The notes beneath the pieces are model-generated. The model ran no database searches. It was not told the origin of the DNA and saw nothing but the letters and a program-made list of their open reading frames with translations. The position numbers and the translations under genes are program-made. A DNA stretch of 64,000 bases from Paraburkholderia largidicola (lineage in GTDB: Bacteria; Pseudomonadota; Gammaproteobacteria; Burkholderiales; Burkholderiaceae). Shown one piece after another: positions 17,779 to 27,202 of the stretch. Where the stretch lies: contig NZ_AP023175.1 in NCBI RefSeq assembly GCF_013426895.1, positions 620,001 to 684,000 on the forward strand. Reading direction: 5' to 3'. Numbering within the stretch: the first letter of the stretch is position 1; every line of letters starts with the position of its first letter.

Positions 17779-18641
17779 AACCCCTCTTTTTATCCGTTAC
17801 TATTTAGCCCGCGCGATTCTACAAGAATAAAACGAATAAACCATTGGCCAGATTTTAAAAAATCATTAGTTTGGAATCGAGAAAGGTTAAATATGCGTCG
17901 GGCATTTTAAATGACGCGAAAATTCTACTTATGATTCGTATATCCGGTAATGCATACCGGGTGCTTTCGCGTAGGGTCGGCGGCTAACGGATGCATTGCG
18001 GCGAATCAAGCCGCCCGCACACCGTAAGCGCTCGTAGCCGAATCGATCTGCTGCGACTCGGTCATGACGGGATACAACCGGTAGCTCGGCGCGACGCTGA
18101 CAGAACCGCTTCGTCGAACATCGCGAGACTTCCTTCGGTAAAGACGAATGGAGGTATTGTCAGCGATTCAGGTCATCGCGCCGAATGGCTCCTATTGGCC
18201 GATCACGGTCCGTTGCTGATTGCATAAGGTGCTCGCCAGAGATCGATCCCCTTCGGGCCGTCATCGATCTACAAGGGACGTTCGACACGCGCACCCTCAA
18301 TGGCTACTTTCGGTGGCAAATCGATCGTTCAGATTCGACCAATCGCGCCCTCATCCGCTAAAAAGCGCCCGGCTTTCCGCGCGTTTTTACCTTCGGCAGT
18401 CCCTCCCCCTCGCCCGATTGACATTCCGGGCAATCCTCACCATTCCCCACGAGTCAGGGAAACTCCCGATACAGGAGTCGATGACTAATAATATTATTAA
18501 TTTCGTCGTATCGATTCCCTTGTTTCACCGCTTCCGTTTCCCGGTAATTGGATCACCGCACATAGGTGAGACGTAACTATGCGCGATAAATTAATAATAA
18601 TTTTTGACCTTTTATAAACCCGGGGATTTCAGGAGAGACAG
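17779..18641. other. non-coding region between vgrG and the GH5-like lipoprotein gene
   Basis: 863 bp between two divergently transcribed genes. Two AT-rich parts are likely promoter regions: 17800-17960 (a TAGAAT -10-like hexamer for vgrG, on the minus strand at 17816-17821) and 18484-18610, which contains the perfect palindrome TAATAATATTATTA (18486-18499). The middle holds the second copy of the flanking repeat (18196-18267). No gene was supported. Confidence 0.6.
18196..18267 (+). repeat. direct repeat copy B flanking the VgrG module
   Basis: 72-bp partner of 11019-11089, same orientation, five mismatches and one extra C in a CCCC run. It lies beyond the 5' end of vgrG, so the pair brackets the whole module. 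Confidence 0.75.
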
Positions 18642-20915
18642 GTGCGCAACTTCTTCGTGCTTTCGGCAAGCGCGGTGATGCTGGCCGCGTGCGGCGGCAA
18701 CAGCGATACACCCAACCCAACAGCGGTAGCGGACGCGCAGACGTCCGCCGCGAATTCAGCATCGGCGGCCGTACAAAGCGAATTCAGGCTGGCGGGCTCT
18801 ACGCCGCTCGGCATGCGAACCACCACGCCGGCCGTCGTCATCAACGATCCGGACAAGAACCTTCCGCCTTACACGCCACCCTCGCCACCTGTCGCGCTCA
18901 CCACCACCACGCTCAGCTTCGGCGACTTCACGAGCTATCTCGCGGCGGGCTCCACGCAAGGGTGGGCGCCGGGGCCGACGTCTTCGAGCATCACGATTCC
19001 GGCGCCCGCCACCAACGGTACGGGTGCGGGCGACAAGGCCGTCGCGCTCGGCAGCACGTATGCGACGGCATCCTACGAAGCGGACGTCACAGTCGGCAAT
19101 CCCGTCGGCGCGGGACCGGCCAACGCCGGCTTCATCGTGCGCACGACCAATCCGACGGCGGGCGGCCCGGATAGTTTGACGGGCTACTTCATCGGCCTCG
19201 ACACGGGCTCGCATACGCTGGTCGTCGGCCGCGAGAACAACAACTGGACGCAGTTCATCCAGTACCCGAACAGCGCAATCGTCGGTGGCAGCACGCACCA
19301 TCTGAAGGTCACGACGAGTGGCACGGCCATCACCGTCGATCTCGACCAGCAACGCGTGGTCACCGCGAACGACGCGACCAACGCGCTTCCCGCCGCGTTC
19401 GCAAGCGGCAGCTTCGGCGTGCGGCGTTTCGGCGTCGGCGCGACGTTCAGCAACGTCACGATCAAGACCTATCCGGCCGTGAAGTCGCCGACCTTCGATT
19501 TCTCGAAAGTGGTCGGCATGGTCTATACGCCGTCGACAGCCGTTAACGCGATCGACTTCTGGCAGAACTACGATCCCGCCGTCGTCAATCGCGAACTCAC
19601 GTATGCGCAGACCTATGGCATCAACACGATCGCCGTATATCTGCACTACCTCGTGTGGGCCAACGACCGGGTCGCGTTCCTGAGCAAGTTCGAGAACCTG
19701 CTGGAAATCGCCACGCGCCACGGCATCAAGGTGTCGCCGATCTTCTACGACGACTGCTGGAATCCGACGCCGCAATACGGGCCGCAACCGGCTCCCGTCT
19801 GGGGCGTGCACAACAGCCAGTGGGTGCAGTCGCCGGGCACGCCGATCGAACAGGCGTACTTCCAGCCGACGGCATCGAATGCTTCCGTGACGTATAAGGC
19901 GAGCCTCGCGAACTACATCACCGACTTCGTCGCGCCGCACCGTAACGACTCGCGCATCCTCTTCTGGGAACCGATGAACGAGCCGGGTTGCAGCGGCAAC
20001 GGTTCGTTGCAGCAAACGCGCGCGGTGCTGATGAACGATGCGCGCATCGCGATCCTGAATGCGGGCGCCACGCAGCCGATCAATTCGCCGCAGGTGCAGG
20101 AGGACGAAGGCACGTACTTCTCTGACTTCTACGCGTTCCATCCGTATGGCAATCCGTACACGGGTCCTGTCAACGGCAGCTACGTGAATGCGCTGAACTC
20201 GGAGACGCTGCAACGGGGCTTCACGGGCACGGAGGGACAGACGATGCCGGGCATCGTGTCGAACTACGGCGGCAGCACGGGCTTCATCATCTGGGAGCTG
20301 ATGATCGGGCGCACCAACACCCGCTTCCACTGGGGCCAGACGCCGGGCGCGCCCGCGACAGTCGAACCGGCGACGCCGTTCCAGGGCACCATCTACCCCG
20401 ATGGTCACCCGTGGCAGACGTCGGAAGTTCAGGCACTGACGGGTGGATTCGATGTGAAGCTGCCAGTGCTGAACGTCGCGTACTACAACGATCCGAGCTT
20501 CAGCAGCGCGCCTGTGAAGACGTCGGTTACACCGCTCGTCGATTTCGATCTGAACACGGAGCGCGGCACCGACTCGCCGGATGCCTCGGCGGGCGTCAAT
20601 GCGACGAACTACGGTATTCGCTGGACGGGTGCGATCGAGGCGTCCCAGTCAGGCCTCTACACATTCTCGATCAACAGCGACAACGTCGCGCGGCTGTGGA
20701 TCAACGGCGTCGAGGTCATCAACAAGAAGACTTCGACACGTTCGACGACGAGCGGCATCGTGTGGCTGAATGCGAAGCAGCCGACGTCGATCAAGGTCGA
20801 ATACGTGCACGGCACGGGTGCGGCAGCCATGCATCTTTCGTGGTGGAATCCGTTGGTGCAAAGTCCTGCTGCTGTGCGGATCGTGCCGTCCAATCCGCTA
20901 GTGGCGACGAACTGA
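18642..20915 (+). CDS. secreted lipoprotein with GH5-like catalytic domain and PA14 domain
   Basis: 757 residues starting at GTG with AGGAGAGACAG upstream. A lipobox (LAAC, Cys17) marks it as a lipoprotein. Residues ~90-280 resemble a concanavalin-like lectin domain. The central part (~285-560) is TIM-barrel-like, with the motif EPMNEPG (acid/base candidate E447), a later GTEGQ (nucleophile candidate E531) and FIIWEL, the pattern of clan-A glycoside hydrolases near GH5. The C-terminal ~130 residues form a PA14 carbohydrate-binding domain (GLYTFSINSDNVARLWING). Likely an outer-membrane or surface polysaccharide hydrolase; substrate unknown. It stands alone and ends at a strong terminator. Confidence 0.8.
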   Translation: MRNFFVLSASAVMLAACGGNSDTPNPTAVADAQTSAANSASAAVQSEFRLAGSTPLGMRTTTPAVVINDPDKNLPPYTPPSPPVALTTTTLSFGDFTSYLAAGSTQGWAPGPTSSSITIPAPATNGTGAGDKAVALGSTYATASYEADVTVGNPVGAGPANAGFIVRTTNPTAGGPDSLTGYFIGLDTGSHTLVVGRENNNWTQFIQYPNSAIVGGSTHHLKVTTSGTAITVDLDQQRVVTANDATNALPAAFASGSFGVRRFGVGATFSNVTIKTYPAVKSPTFDFSKVVGMVYTPSTAVNAIDFWQNYDPAVVNRELTYAQTYGINTIAVYLHYLVWANDRVAFLSKFENLLEIATRHGIKVSPIFYDDCWNPTPQYGPQPAPVWGVHNSQWVQSPGTPIEQAYFQPTASNASVTYKASLANYITDFVAPHRNDSRILFWEPMNEPGCSGNGSLQQTRAVLMNDARIAILNAGATQPINSPQVQEDEGTYFSDFYAFHPYGNPYTGPVNGSYVNALNSETLQRGFTGTEGQTMPGIVSNYGGSTGFIIWELMIGRTNTRFHWGQTPGAPATVEPATPFQGTIYPDGHPWQTSEVQALTGGFDVKLPVLNVAYYNDPSFSSAPVKTSVTPLVDFDLNTERGTDSPDASAGVNATNYGIRWTGAIEASQSGLYTFSINSDNVARLWINGVEVINKKTSTRSTTSGIVWLNAKQPTSIKVEYVHGTGAAAMHLSWWNPLVQSPAAVRIVPSNPLVATN

Positions 20916-20940
20916 GCTTGCTTTAGCAGCGCTCATGAAG

Positions 20941-20968
20941 CAGGCGTCGCGGGAGCGACGCCTGTTTT
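20941..20968 (+). terminator. rho-independent terminator
   Basis: Perfect 10-bp stem CAGGCGTCGC / GCGACGCCTG with a GGGA loop followed by TTTT, 25 bp after the stop of the GH5-like gene. Confidence 0.85.
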
Positions 20969-21259
20969 CCTGCTTATCTGCAGCTGGTTCACTGCTATGA
21001 AAAGTTTGCCTCCCCGGTGGGACAAGTCGCTACTACTACGGCAGGAACTCGACTGGCTGGAACGGCGTCGCGACTGGACGTTTGAGGCGCTTGCGAACGG
21101 GCGTCGCCTTGTAACGGACGGCCAGGATGACTAGCGTGTGGTCGGACATGACCGGACTGCTGCCCAATACAGTCCTCGGGACGCGACTCGCAACCGTCCC
21201 TCAGCCTTCCCGATAACGGCCACTCACGATCTCCGGGTCGGCATGAGTCAACGGGATTG
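20969..21259. other. non-coding region
   Basis: Between the terminator and the 3' end of the purA paralogue. I see no supported gene or clear regulatory element; the open frames here lack ribosome binding sites. Confidence 0.5.
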
Positions 21260-22555
21260 CTATGCCGCCCTGTCCGCAAACGGAGATCGCAAGACAATCA
21301 CGTCATCGCGTTCAGGGCCAGTGGTGACCATTGAAACCGGAATGCCGACTTCCTGCTGAATCACTTCGATCAGCGCCGCGGCTTCGCGAGGCAGAGCATC
21401 AAACGACCGGATGCCCCGGGTCGAACCGTCCCAACCGTCAAAGCGCACGAGAACCGGCCGCAGGCGCTGCTGTTCAGCTTGGATGGACGGCATGTAGTCG
21501 ATGTGGTTCCCGTCAAGCTCATAACCCGTGCACACGTATATCGAATCGAAACCGTCGAGCACATCCAGCTTGGTGAGCGCCAGCAGGTCGATGCCAGCGA
21601 CCTTGCTGCTCTGGCGCAGTTGCACAATGTCCAGCCACCCGCAGCGACGCGGGCGGCCGGTATTGACTCCATACTCCCCGCCGCGCTGCCTGAGCAGGTC
21701 ACCGGGTGTTCCATCCACTTCGGACGTGAACGGACCTTCACCAACACGCGTTGCGTAGACCTTGCTGACGCCCAGTATCCGCCCAAGATGCGAGGGAGCG
21801 ATGCCGGTACCACTGGCGGCGCTGGCGGCGACGGTGCTCGACGACGTCACATAGGGATAGCTGCCCCAGTCGACGTCGAGCATCACGGCTTGCGACCCTT
21901 CGAATACCGTGCGCTTGCCAGATGCGCGGGCGTTGTCGAGCTGTTCCCAGACGCGTCCCATGTAGGGCAGGATTCTTGGCGCAATCTTCAGCAGATCGCT
22001 CAACATGCGGTCTCGCGGCAAAGGTTCGAGACCGAGGCCGCGGAACCACGCGTTATGGTAATCAAGCAGCGCATCCAGTTTCTGGGCGAGCGACTCCGGC
22101 TCAGCAAGGTCGCACACGCGCAGGCCCCGGCGACCAACCTTGTCTTCATATGCCGGACCGATACCGCGTAGCGTGGTGCCGATCGGCCTGGTACGCAAAC
22201 GTTCCTGGGCAGCGTCGATTGCCCGATGGACCGGCAGGACGAGTGTGGCCGTCTCGGCGATCTGCAGCATCTGTGGCGTAACGTGAATGCCTAGCGAGGC
22301 CATACGGTCGATCTCTGCAAGCAGCGCCTCCGGGTCGAGCGCCACGCCGTTGCCGATCAGCCCCGGCTTTCCGCGCACGATACCGCTGGGAAGCAGCGCC
22401 AACTTGTAGGTCTGCCCGTTCACGACGAGCGTATGACCGGCGTTGTGCCCACCGTTGTAGCGGACGACGATGTCCGCCTCCTCGGCAAGCCAGTCCACGA
22501 TCTTGCCCTTTCCCTCATCGCCCCACTGCGCGCCAACGACGACAACGTTTGACAT
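21260..22555 (-). CDS. purA: adenylosuccinate synthetase paralogue
   Basis: 431 residues, full length. Joins IMP and aspartate using GTP to give adenylosuccinate. The P-loop/catalytic motif GAQWGDEGKGK (D13, K17), the GGHNAGHT motif (H41), TTLRGIGPAYEDKVGRRGLR and the Arg motif NTGRPRRCGWLD are all present, so activity is likely. It departs from the usual PurA in the segment after VFEG: SQAVMLDVDWGSYPYVTSSSTVAA replaces the usual AQG...D-H-GTYPYVTSSNTTAGG. The gene faces a LysR regulator rather than hisZ, the usual housekeeping neighbour in Burkholderiales, so it is probably a second, conditional purA. Resistance to a PurA inhibitor is one possibility. Confidence 0.9.
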   Translation of the reverse strand: MSNVVVVGAQWGDEGKGKIVDWLAEEADIVVRYNGGHNAGHTLVVNGQTYKLALLPSGIVRGKPGLIGNGVALDPEALLAEIDRMASLGIHVTPQMLQIAETATLVLPVHRAIDAAQERLRTRPIGTTLRGIGPAYEDKVGRRGLRVCDLAEPESLAQKLDALLDYHNAWFRGLGLEPLPRDRMLSDLLKIAPRILPYMGRVWEQLDNARASGKRTVFEGSQAVMLDVDWGSYPYVTSSSTVAASAASGTGIAPSHLGRILGVSKVYATRVGEGPFTSEVDGTPGDLLRQRGGEYGVNTGRPRRCGWLDIVQLRQSSKVAGIDLLALTKLDVLDGFDSIYVCTGYELDGNHIDYMPSIQAEQQRLRPVLVRFDGWDGSTRGIRSFDALPREAAALIEVIQQEVGIPVSMVTTGPERDDVIVLRSPFADRAA

Positions 22556-22583
22556 ACGGTAGCTTTCCTGGTGACTTAATCAA

Positions 22584-22669
22584 ACAGATCCGGATCAGAT
22601 CTGCGCCCAACCAGTCAACTGTAGTGCGGTACCGTTTCTATGAAAATCGATATAATCTCATCAGATCTG
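22584..22669. promoter_or_regulatory. putative LysR operator: two ATCAGATCTG sites
   Basis: In the 143-bp divergent gap the palindrome-containing 10-mer ATCAGATCTG occurs twice (22594-22603 and 22660-22669), with a further half-site ACAGATC at 22584-22590. A perfect TATAAT (22651-22656) in the lysR direction lies just before the second site, and TTGACT (minus strand, 22613-22618) in the purA direction lies next to the first. The layout suggests co-regulation of purA and autoregulation by the LysR protein. Confidence 0.6.
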
Positions 22670-22698
22670 TCAGAAAAAATCACATAGAGATTTGCTGT

Positions 22699-23598
22699 AT
22701 GCCACGCCGTCTGCCGCCGTTGAATGCCCTGCGCGTATTCGAAGTTGCCGCCCGGCTCGAGAGCTTTTCAGCCGCAGCGGACGAACTGTGCGTCACGCAC
22801 GGGGCCGTTAGCCGGCAGGTCGGACTGCTGGAAGGATGGCTTGGACACGACCTGTTTGAACGCCGCGGCCGCAGGGTCGTGCTGAGCGCGCCGGGGCGCG
22901 CTTACCTGTCGGAGATATCGGCGGCGCTCGACCGCATCGCGCTGGCCACCAATGAGCAGCTGCGTGTCATGCGACAGCAGATCATCAGGGTCAATGCGCC
23001 GACCACTTTCGCGTTGCGTTGGTTATTGCCGCAACTCTCCAACTTCCAGCTAAGCCATCCCGCTGTGGAAGTCAGACTGACGACCTCGGACGAACCGATC
23101 GAAAGGCTACGCGAAGAATGCGATGTTGCGATTCGCGGCAGCGAGCAGAAGCCGGCAGGGTACGTGGTCAGTGAATTTCTATCTGAAGTCCGACTGCCCG
23201 TGTGTTCACCCAAAGTACTGGATGTCCATCCCATTCACGAAATCGCAGACCTGGCGCATCACACCCTCTTGCATACGGCGACTTATCCTGGGCTTTGGGC
23301 CGAATGGTTTGCGGCGTGCGGCAACCCCCAGCTTGCCGCACGCAATTCCCAGCAACTGGATCACTTCTATTTGACGCTGCAGGCTGCCATTGATGGTTTG
23401 GGTATTGCGATGGGCCCGACCGCGCTCGTAGCGCTCGATGTCGAAGAGGGCCGTCTCATGTTTCCGTTCGACAGCCCTGCCCTGCCAGCATGGCGCTACT
23501 GCAGCTACGTCCCCAATGCTCGCCTCGAGGACCCCGCGATTAACAGCTTTCTGACATGGTTGCGCGATCTGGGGCGTCGTTTCTCACGTCACGTATAG
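22699..23598 (+). CDS. LysR-family regulator, GcvA-like
   Basis: 299 residues. An N-terminal winged HTH of the GcvA/AmpR subtype (LPPLNALRVFEVAARLESFSAAADELCVTHGAVSRQVGLLE) precedes a periplasmic-binding-like effector domain. The start at MPRRLPPLNAL fits the family; the reading frame extends 50 residues further upstream but those codons run through the divergent promoter and operator sites. It is divergent from the purA paralogue and probably controls it. The effector is unknown; a purine or nucleotide analogue is a guess. Confidence 0.88.
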   Translation: MPRRLPPLNALRVFEVAARLESFSAAADELCVTHGAVSRQVGLLEGWLGHDLFERRGRRVVLSAPGRAYLSEISAALDRIALATNEQLRVMRQQIIRVNAPTTFALRWLLPQLSNFQLSHPAVEVRLTTSDEPIERLREECDVAIRGSEQKPAGYVVSEFLSEVRLPVCSPKVLDVHPIHEIADLAHHTLLHTATYPGLWAEWFAACGNPQLAARNSQQLDHFYLTLQAAIDGLGIAMGPTALVALDVEEGRLMFPFDSPALPAWRYCSYVPNARLEDPAINSFLTWLRDLGRRFSRHV

Positions 23599-23823
23599 AT
23601 CGTTAATAGAATCAACTGCAGCCCCTATCTTCGCATCAACGTAGATATCAATGTCATGTGAAGTAGTCAGCGGACCAACGACTGCAGAGCGACTTATAGC
23701 GGCCGATGGCAGGCGATCGAACAGGCGGCGGATGTTTGACAGGTCGCCAGGGCGCATGAACTGGCATCAGGAGCCTTGGCAAGCGGCCACTGATTCCACT
23801 CAGGACAATGCCAACGCGCACCC

Positions 23824-25452
23824 TCAATACCTCGCGTAAAGAATCCCCAATATCATCGCTTCATCGTCAAATACGTCGAGTGTGTCCGACAGTGCAGTCA
23901 GCGGCCCCGCATTATTGACGAACAGCGCATAAGCGAGCCGCCGGCCGCTTTTCGCGTCGATGTAGCCCGCCATGTTCATCGCGACCATCTGGCCGTTGCT
24001 GTCGATGGTCGCGCCGCTCTTCACGAAGATATGTTCCTTGCCTGCGACATTCTTGCCCACAGCCGCGAGCGATCCGTCGATGCCGAGAATTGACAGCGCG
24101 TCGTGATACACGGGATACACGGGCAGGCGGCTCATTGCCGCCAGCAGCGTGGCAGTCGTGCGAGCGGTCGCCTGGCTATCGGGCGTGCCGCTGCCGTTGG
24201 TGGGGAAGTTGAAGCCCGCGCCGTCGAGGCCGAGCGTGCCCGTCAGATAACGGCGCTCAGTGACCAGTGCATCGCCGACAGTGCGCACGCCTTGCGCAAG
24301 CCCCTGGTACATCAAGCTCAGATTCGCACCCGTGTTCAAACTGACCTTCAGCACGAGCTTCGCGAATTCGGAGTACGACATCGAGGTATAGCTCGCAACC
24401 TGTGTCGCGCCCGAATAGTCCTGCGATGGCGGCAAGGCGGCCGTCTGGTTCGGCTGCACTGCGGGCGCAGACACACTGACGCCCGCGCGTGCCAGTGCGT
24501 CGATAAACGCCGTGCGCGCGAATGAAGGCGGATCCTCGACGCGCAGAATGCTCACGTAGAGGCCATTGCCGACGAGCGGCGACACGAAGCCGAGCGGTAT
24601 CGTTGCGGGTGCATCCAGACTCTCCGTGCTCGACAGCGTGCCCTTGCAGCCGGGCGCCGCGAGGCACGAGAGCGGCGCCTCGTTCAGCGCATCGCCGGAG
24701 ACCATGATGTCACTCGTGCTGTTCGCCGCCGTCGTCACGGACGTGCCTTGCATCGTCATCGCGCTGGTGCGCGGCCGCCAGTCGAGCACGCCCGCCGCGC
24801 CGACGGCTGCGCCCGGCGTCAGCGTCACGTCGATCACGTTCTCGTTGATCACGATGGGCGAGATCAGCACGTTGCCATTCGGCACGCGAAACGCGTCGAA
24901 TAGCCGGTCGTCGATGATCACGTCGCCAGCCACGGCCGTGATACCCGACGCTCTCACCTGTTGCGCCAGATCGTTCAACGCAGTGAGCGGATCTTCGGGC
25001 GTGAGAATCGCGCCGCCGAAGCCGCGCGCGTCGTTGTGGTCGAAATCGGTGAAATCGACGCTGCCGTCGGGTTTTTGCCGTCCGCCGAATGTCAGATCGC
25101 CGGAAGCCTGCAGGATCAGATTGCCCGTCAGCATGCCCGACCCGTCGACCGTGCCGGTGCGATAGACCGGCGTGACGAAGCGATGATCCGCGCCGATCAC
25201 GTTCAGCGCCGTCGCCACCGAATACAGCTTGCGTACCGATGCCGTCAGCACGAGCATGTCGGGATCGAGCGCGTCGAGCACCTGTCCTGTGTTCGCGTCC
25301 ATCACGACCATCGACCATTGCGATTTCGCGCTCGTATAGCGCGGCTTGCTCATGATCTGCGCGATCGGATCGCCGTCGTCGCCGCTGCCGCAACTCGCGA
25401 CGAGCACACAGCACGCAACCGATGCCAGAAGAACTACAAGCGATGCACGCAT
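23824..25452 (-). CDS. PBP4-type D-Ala-D-Ala carboxypeptidase/endopeptidase lipoprotein (copy 1)
   Basis: 542 residues, peptidase family S13. A lipobox (VASC, Cys21) predicts a lipoprotein instead of the soluble DacB of enteric bacteria. The three active-site motifs are S72-V-R-K75, S371-L-N373 and K478-S-G480; the last replaces the common KTG. Family members trim or cleave peptidoglycan peptides in the periplasm. It lies 45 bp downstream of a second S13 protein of similar length on the same strand, and both follow an S12 hydrolase, forming a three-gene set. Confidence 0.88.
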   Translation of the reverse strand: MRASLVVLLASVACCVLVASCGSGDDGDPIAQIMSKPRYTSAKSQWSMVVMDANTGQVLDALDPDMLVLTASVRKLYSVATALNVIGADHRFVTPVYRTGTVDGSGMLTGNLILQASGDLTFGGRQKPDGSVDFTDFDHNDARGFGGAILTPEDPLTALNDLAQQVRASGITAVAGDVIIDDRLFDAFRVPNGNVLISPIVINENVIDVTLTPGAAVGAAGVLDWRPRTSAMTMQGTSVTTAANSTSDIMVSGDALNEAPLSCLAAPGCKGTLSSTESLDAPATIPLGFVSPLVGNGLYVSILRVEDPPSFARTAFIDALARAGVSVSAPAVQPNQTAALPPSQDYSGATQVASYTSMSYSEFAKLVLKVSLNTGANLSLMYQGLAQGVRTVGDALVTERRYLTGTLGLDGAGFNFPTNGSGTPDSQATARTTATLLAAMSRLPVYPVYHDALSILGIDGSLAAVGKNVAGKEHIFVKSGATIDSNGQMVAMNMAGYIDAKSGRRLAYALFVNNAGPLTALSDTLDVFDDEAMILGILYARY

Positions 25453-25497
25453 GGCATTCCTTTCGACAGATTCAGGCGAATGGAGCGGGCCTCGAAT

Positions 25498-27153
25498 TCA
25501 TTGCAACTTCCAGATCTGCGCCGCAATCATGCCTTCGTCCTGGAACGCGTTCAGCACCGTGTCGAAACCCTCGAATGCCACGTTGTTCACCGACAGGAAG
25601 AACGCCAGTCGATGACCGCTCTTCGCGTCGACATACCCGGCAAGCGCCTGCGCCTTGAGTAGCGGCACAGCCGGTGTTGTCGTGCTCAGGCCGACGTACG
25701 TACCCGTCTTCGCGTACACCTTGCCCTTCGCGCCCGCGAGCGTCGGGTCCGCTTCGAAGTTGGTGACGGTGGTGAGCGAACCATCCACACCGAGGAAAGG
25801 CAGCGAATCGACGTACGTCGTGTAGTCGGGCATCAGGCGCATGCCGCGCAGCAACGTGATAACGGCAGTCGGTTTCGCGGTCGTGTCGCCGCCGCCGCTG
25901 CCATCGATAAAGTGATACTGGTCCGGCGTGATCTTGAAGGTCGTCGACAGTTCCTGCTGTTCCGTCGCCAGCGACGTGGCCATGGTTCGCGAGCCGTTCT
26001 TCGCGAGACCATATAGCATCAGCGTCACGTCCGCGCCGATGTTGTAGCTGACCTTGTTGACGAAGCGGATGTCCTGCGCATACGGCGCGGAGGTGAGCTG
26101 GGCCACCTGTTGCGCGCTCGAATACGAGCCCTGCGCGGGCAGCGAACGCTCGTCGTTCGTGCCGACGGCTGCCGCACTAACCGTTACGCCGACGCGCGCC
26201 AGCGCCTCGATGAACACCGTACGCGCGTAGATAGACGGCGCACTGACGCGGAACGTGCGAATCAGCGGATAGGCGTTGGTCAGCGGAGGCTGCATGACGG
26301 TGGGCACCGTGCCTGACACCGCGCCGGAACAGTTCGACTGGCCGAAGCATTGCGGCACTTCGTTTTGCGTCGCATCGGGCGTCAGTTCGACTGCGAAATC
26401 CGTGGTCGTCGAGTCCGTTTTCAAGGTCGACTGCACCGAGAAGGCTGCGGAGACTGGCCGGTAGGTGAATGGAAGAACGGCCCCGTCCGCGCTCGAACTG
26501 AACGAAATATCGACGGCGTCGTCGTTGACCAGCATCGGCGTGACATTGAAGCCCGTTTCTTCGCGGAAGGGAAACGCGTCGAAGAGACGATCGTCGATCA
26601 CGACATCGCCGTTGACGGTCTTGATGCCTGCGGCGGCCACCTGTGCCGCAAGCGCATCGAAACCTGCCAGCGGATCGGGCGCAGTCAGCACGGCGTTGCC
26701 GAGACCGTCGGCTTCGTTGTGATCGAACGCGCTGAGTGCGATGGTGCCGTCCGCATTGGCGCGACCGCCCATCGTCAGATCGCCGCTCGCCACCATGATC
26801 AGATTGCCAGTGAGCACGCCGTTGGCGTCGACGGTGCCCTGCTTGTAGACAGGTGTGACGTGTTTGTACTGCGAGCCGAGGATGTCGAGCGCGTTGCCCG
26901 TCGAAAAGAGCTTGCGCACGGAAGCGATGAACACCTGCGAACCCGAATTCAGATCGTAGATCACGCGGCCCGTATCCAGATCGACAACCTGCATCGCCCA
27001 CGTGGCGTTCGCGTAAGCGGGCTTTTGCATGACCTGTGTGATCGCGTTGGGAACGGCCGTATCCGGATGATCCGAGCCGCCGCACGAAACCAGCATCAAC
27101 GCCGCCACGACAATGCTCCAGCTTGTGTGCTTCCGATCGGATGTCGCGTTCAT
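25498..27153 (-). CDS. PBP4-type D-Ala-D-Ala carboxypeptidase/endopeptidase lipoprotein (copy 2)
   Basis: 551 residues, family S13. Lipobox LVSC (Cys24); catalytic motifs S78-V-R-K81, S369-Y-N371 and K482-T-G484, all canonical. It shares order and wording with copy 1 (ASVRKL, VNGDVVIDDRLFDAF versus VAGDVIIDDRLFDAF), so the pair arose by tandem duplication and then diverged. Probably co-transcribed with the S12 hydrolase upstream (49-bp gap) and copy 1 downstream. Confidence 0.88.
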   Translation of the reverse strand: MNATSDRKHTSWSIVVAALMLVSCGGSDHPDTAVPNAITQVMQKPAYANATWAMQVVDLDTGRVIYDLNSGSQVFIASVRKLFSTGNALDILGSQYKHVTPVYKQGTVDANGVLTGNLIMVASGDLTMGGRANADGTIALSAFDHNEADGLGNAVLTAPDPLAGFDALAAQVAAAGIKTVNGDVVIDDRLFDAFPFREETGFNVTPMLVNDDAVDISFSSSADGAVLPFTYRPVSAAFSVQSTLKTDSTTTDFAVELTPDATQNEVPQCFGQSNCSGAVSGTVPTVMQPPLTNAYPLIRTFRVSAPSIYARTVFIEALARVGVTVSAAAVGTNDERSLPAQGSYSSAQQVAQLTSAPYAQDIRFVNKVSYNIGADVTLMLYGLAKNGSRTMATSLATEQQELSTTFKITPDQYHFIDGSGGGDTTAKPTAVITLLRGMRLMPDYTTYVDSLPFLGVDGSLTTVTNFEADPTLAGAKGKVYAKTGTYVGLSTTTPAVPLLKAQALAGYVDAKSGHRLAFFLSVNNVAFEGFDTVLNAFQDEGMIAAQIWKLQ

Positions 27154-27202
27154 CGCAGAGGTCTCCCCGCTGGTTATGTCGATTGCGAATGAAAGGCGCC
27201 GC

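Noticed and set aside
23599..23823. short frame and repeats between the LysR gene and PBP4 copy 1
   Set aside because: 62-residue frame has no ribosome site; the shared word GCGCACCCTCAAT with position 18287 is too short to be meaningful.
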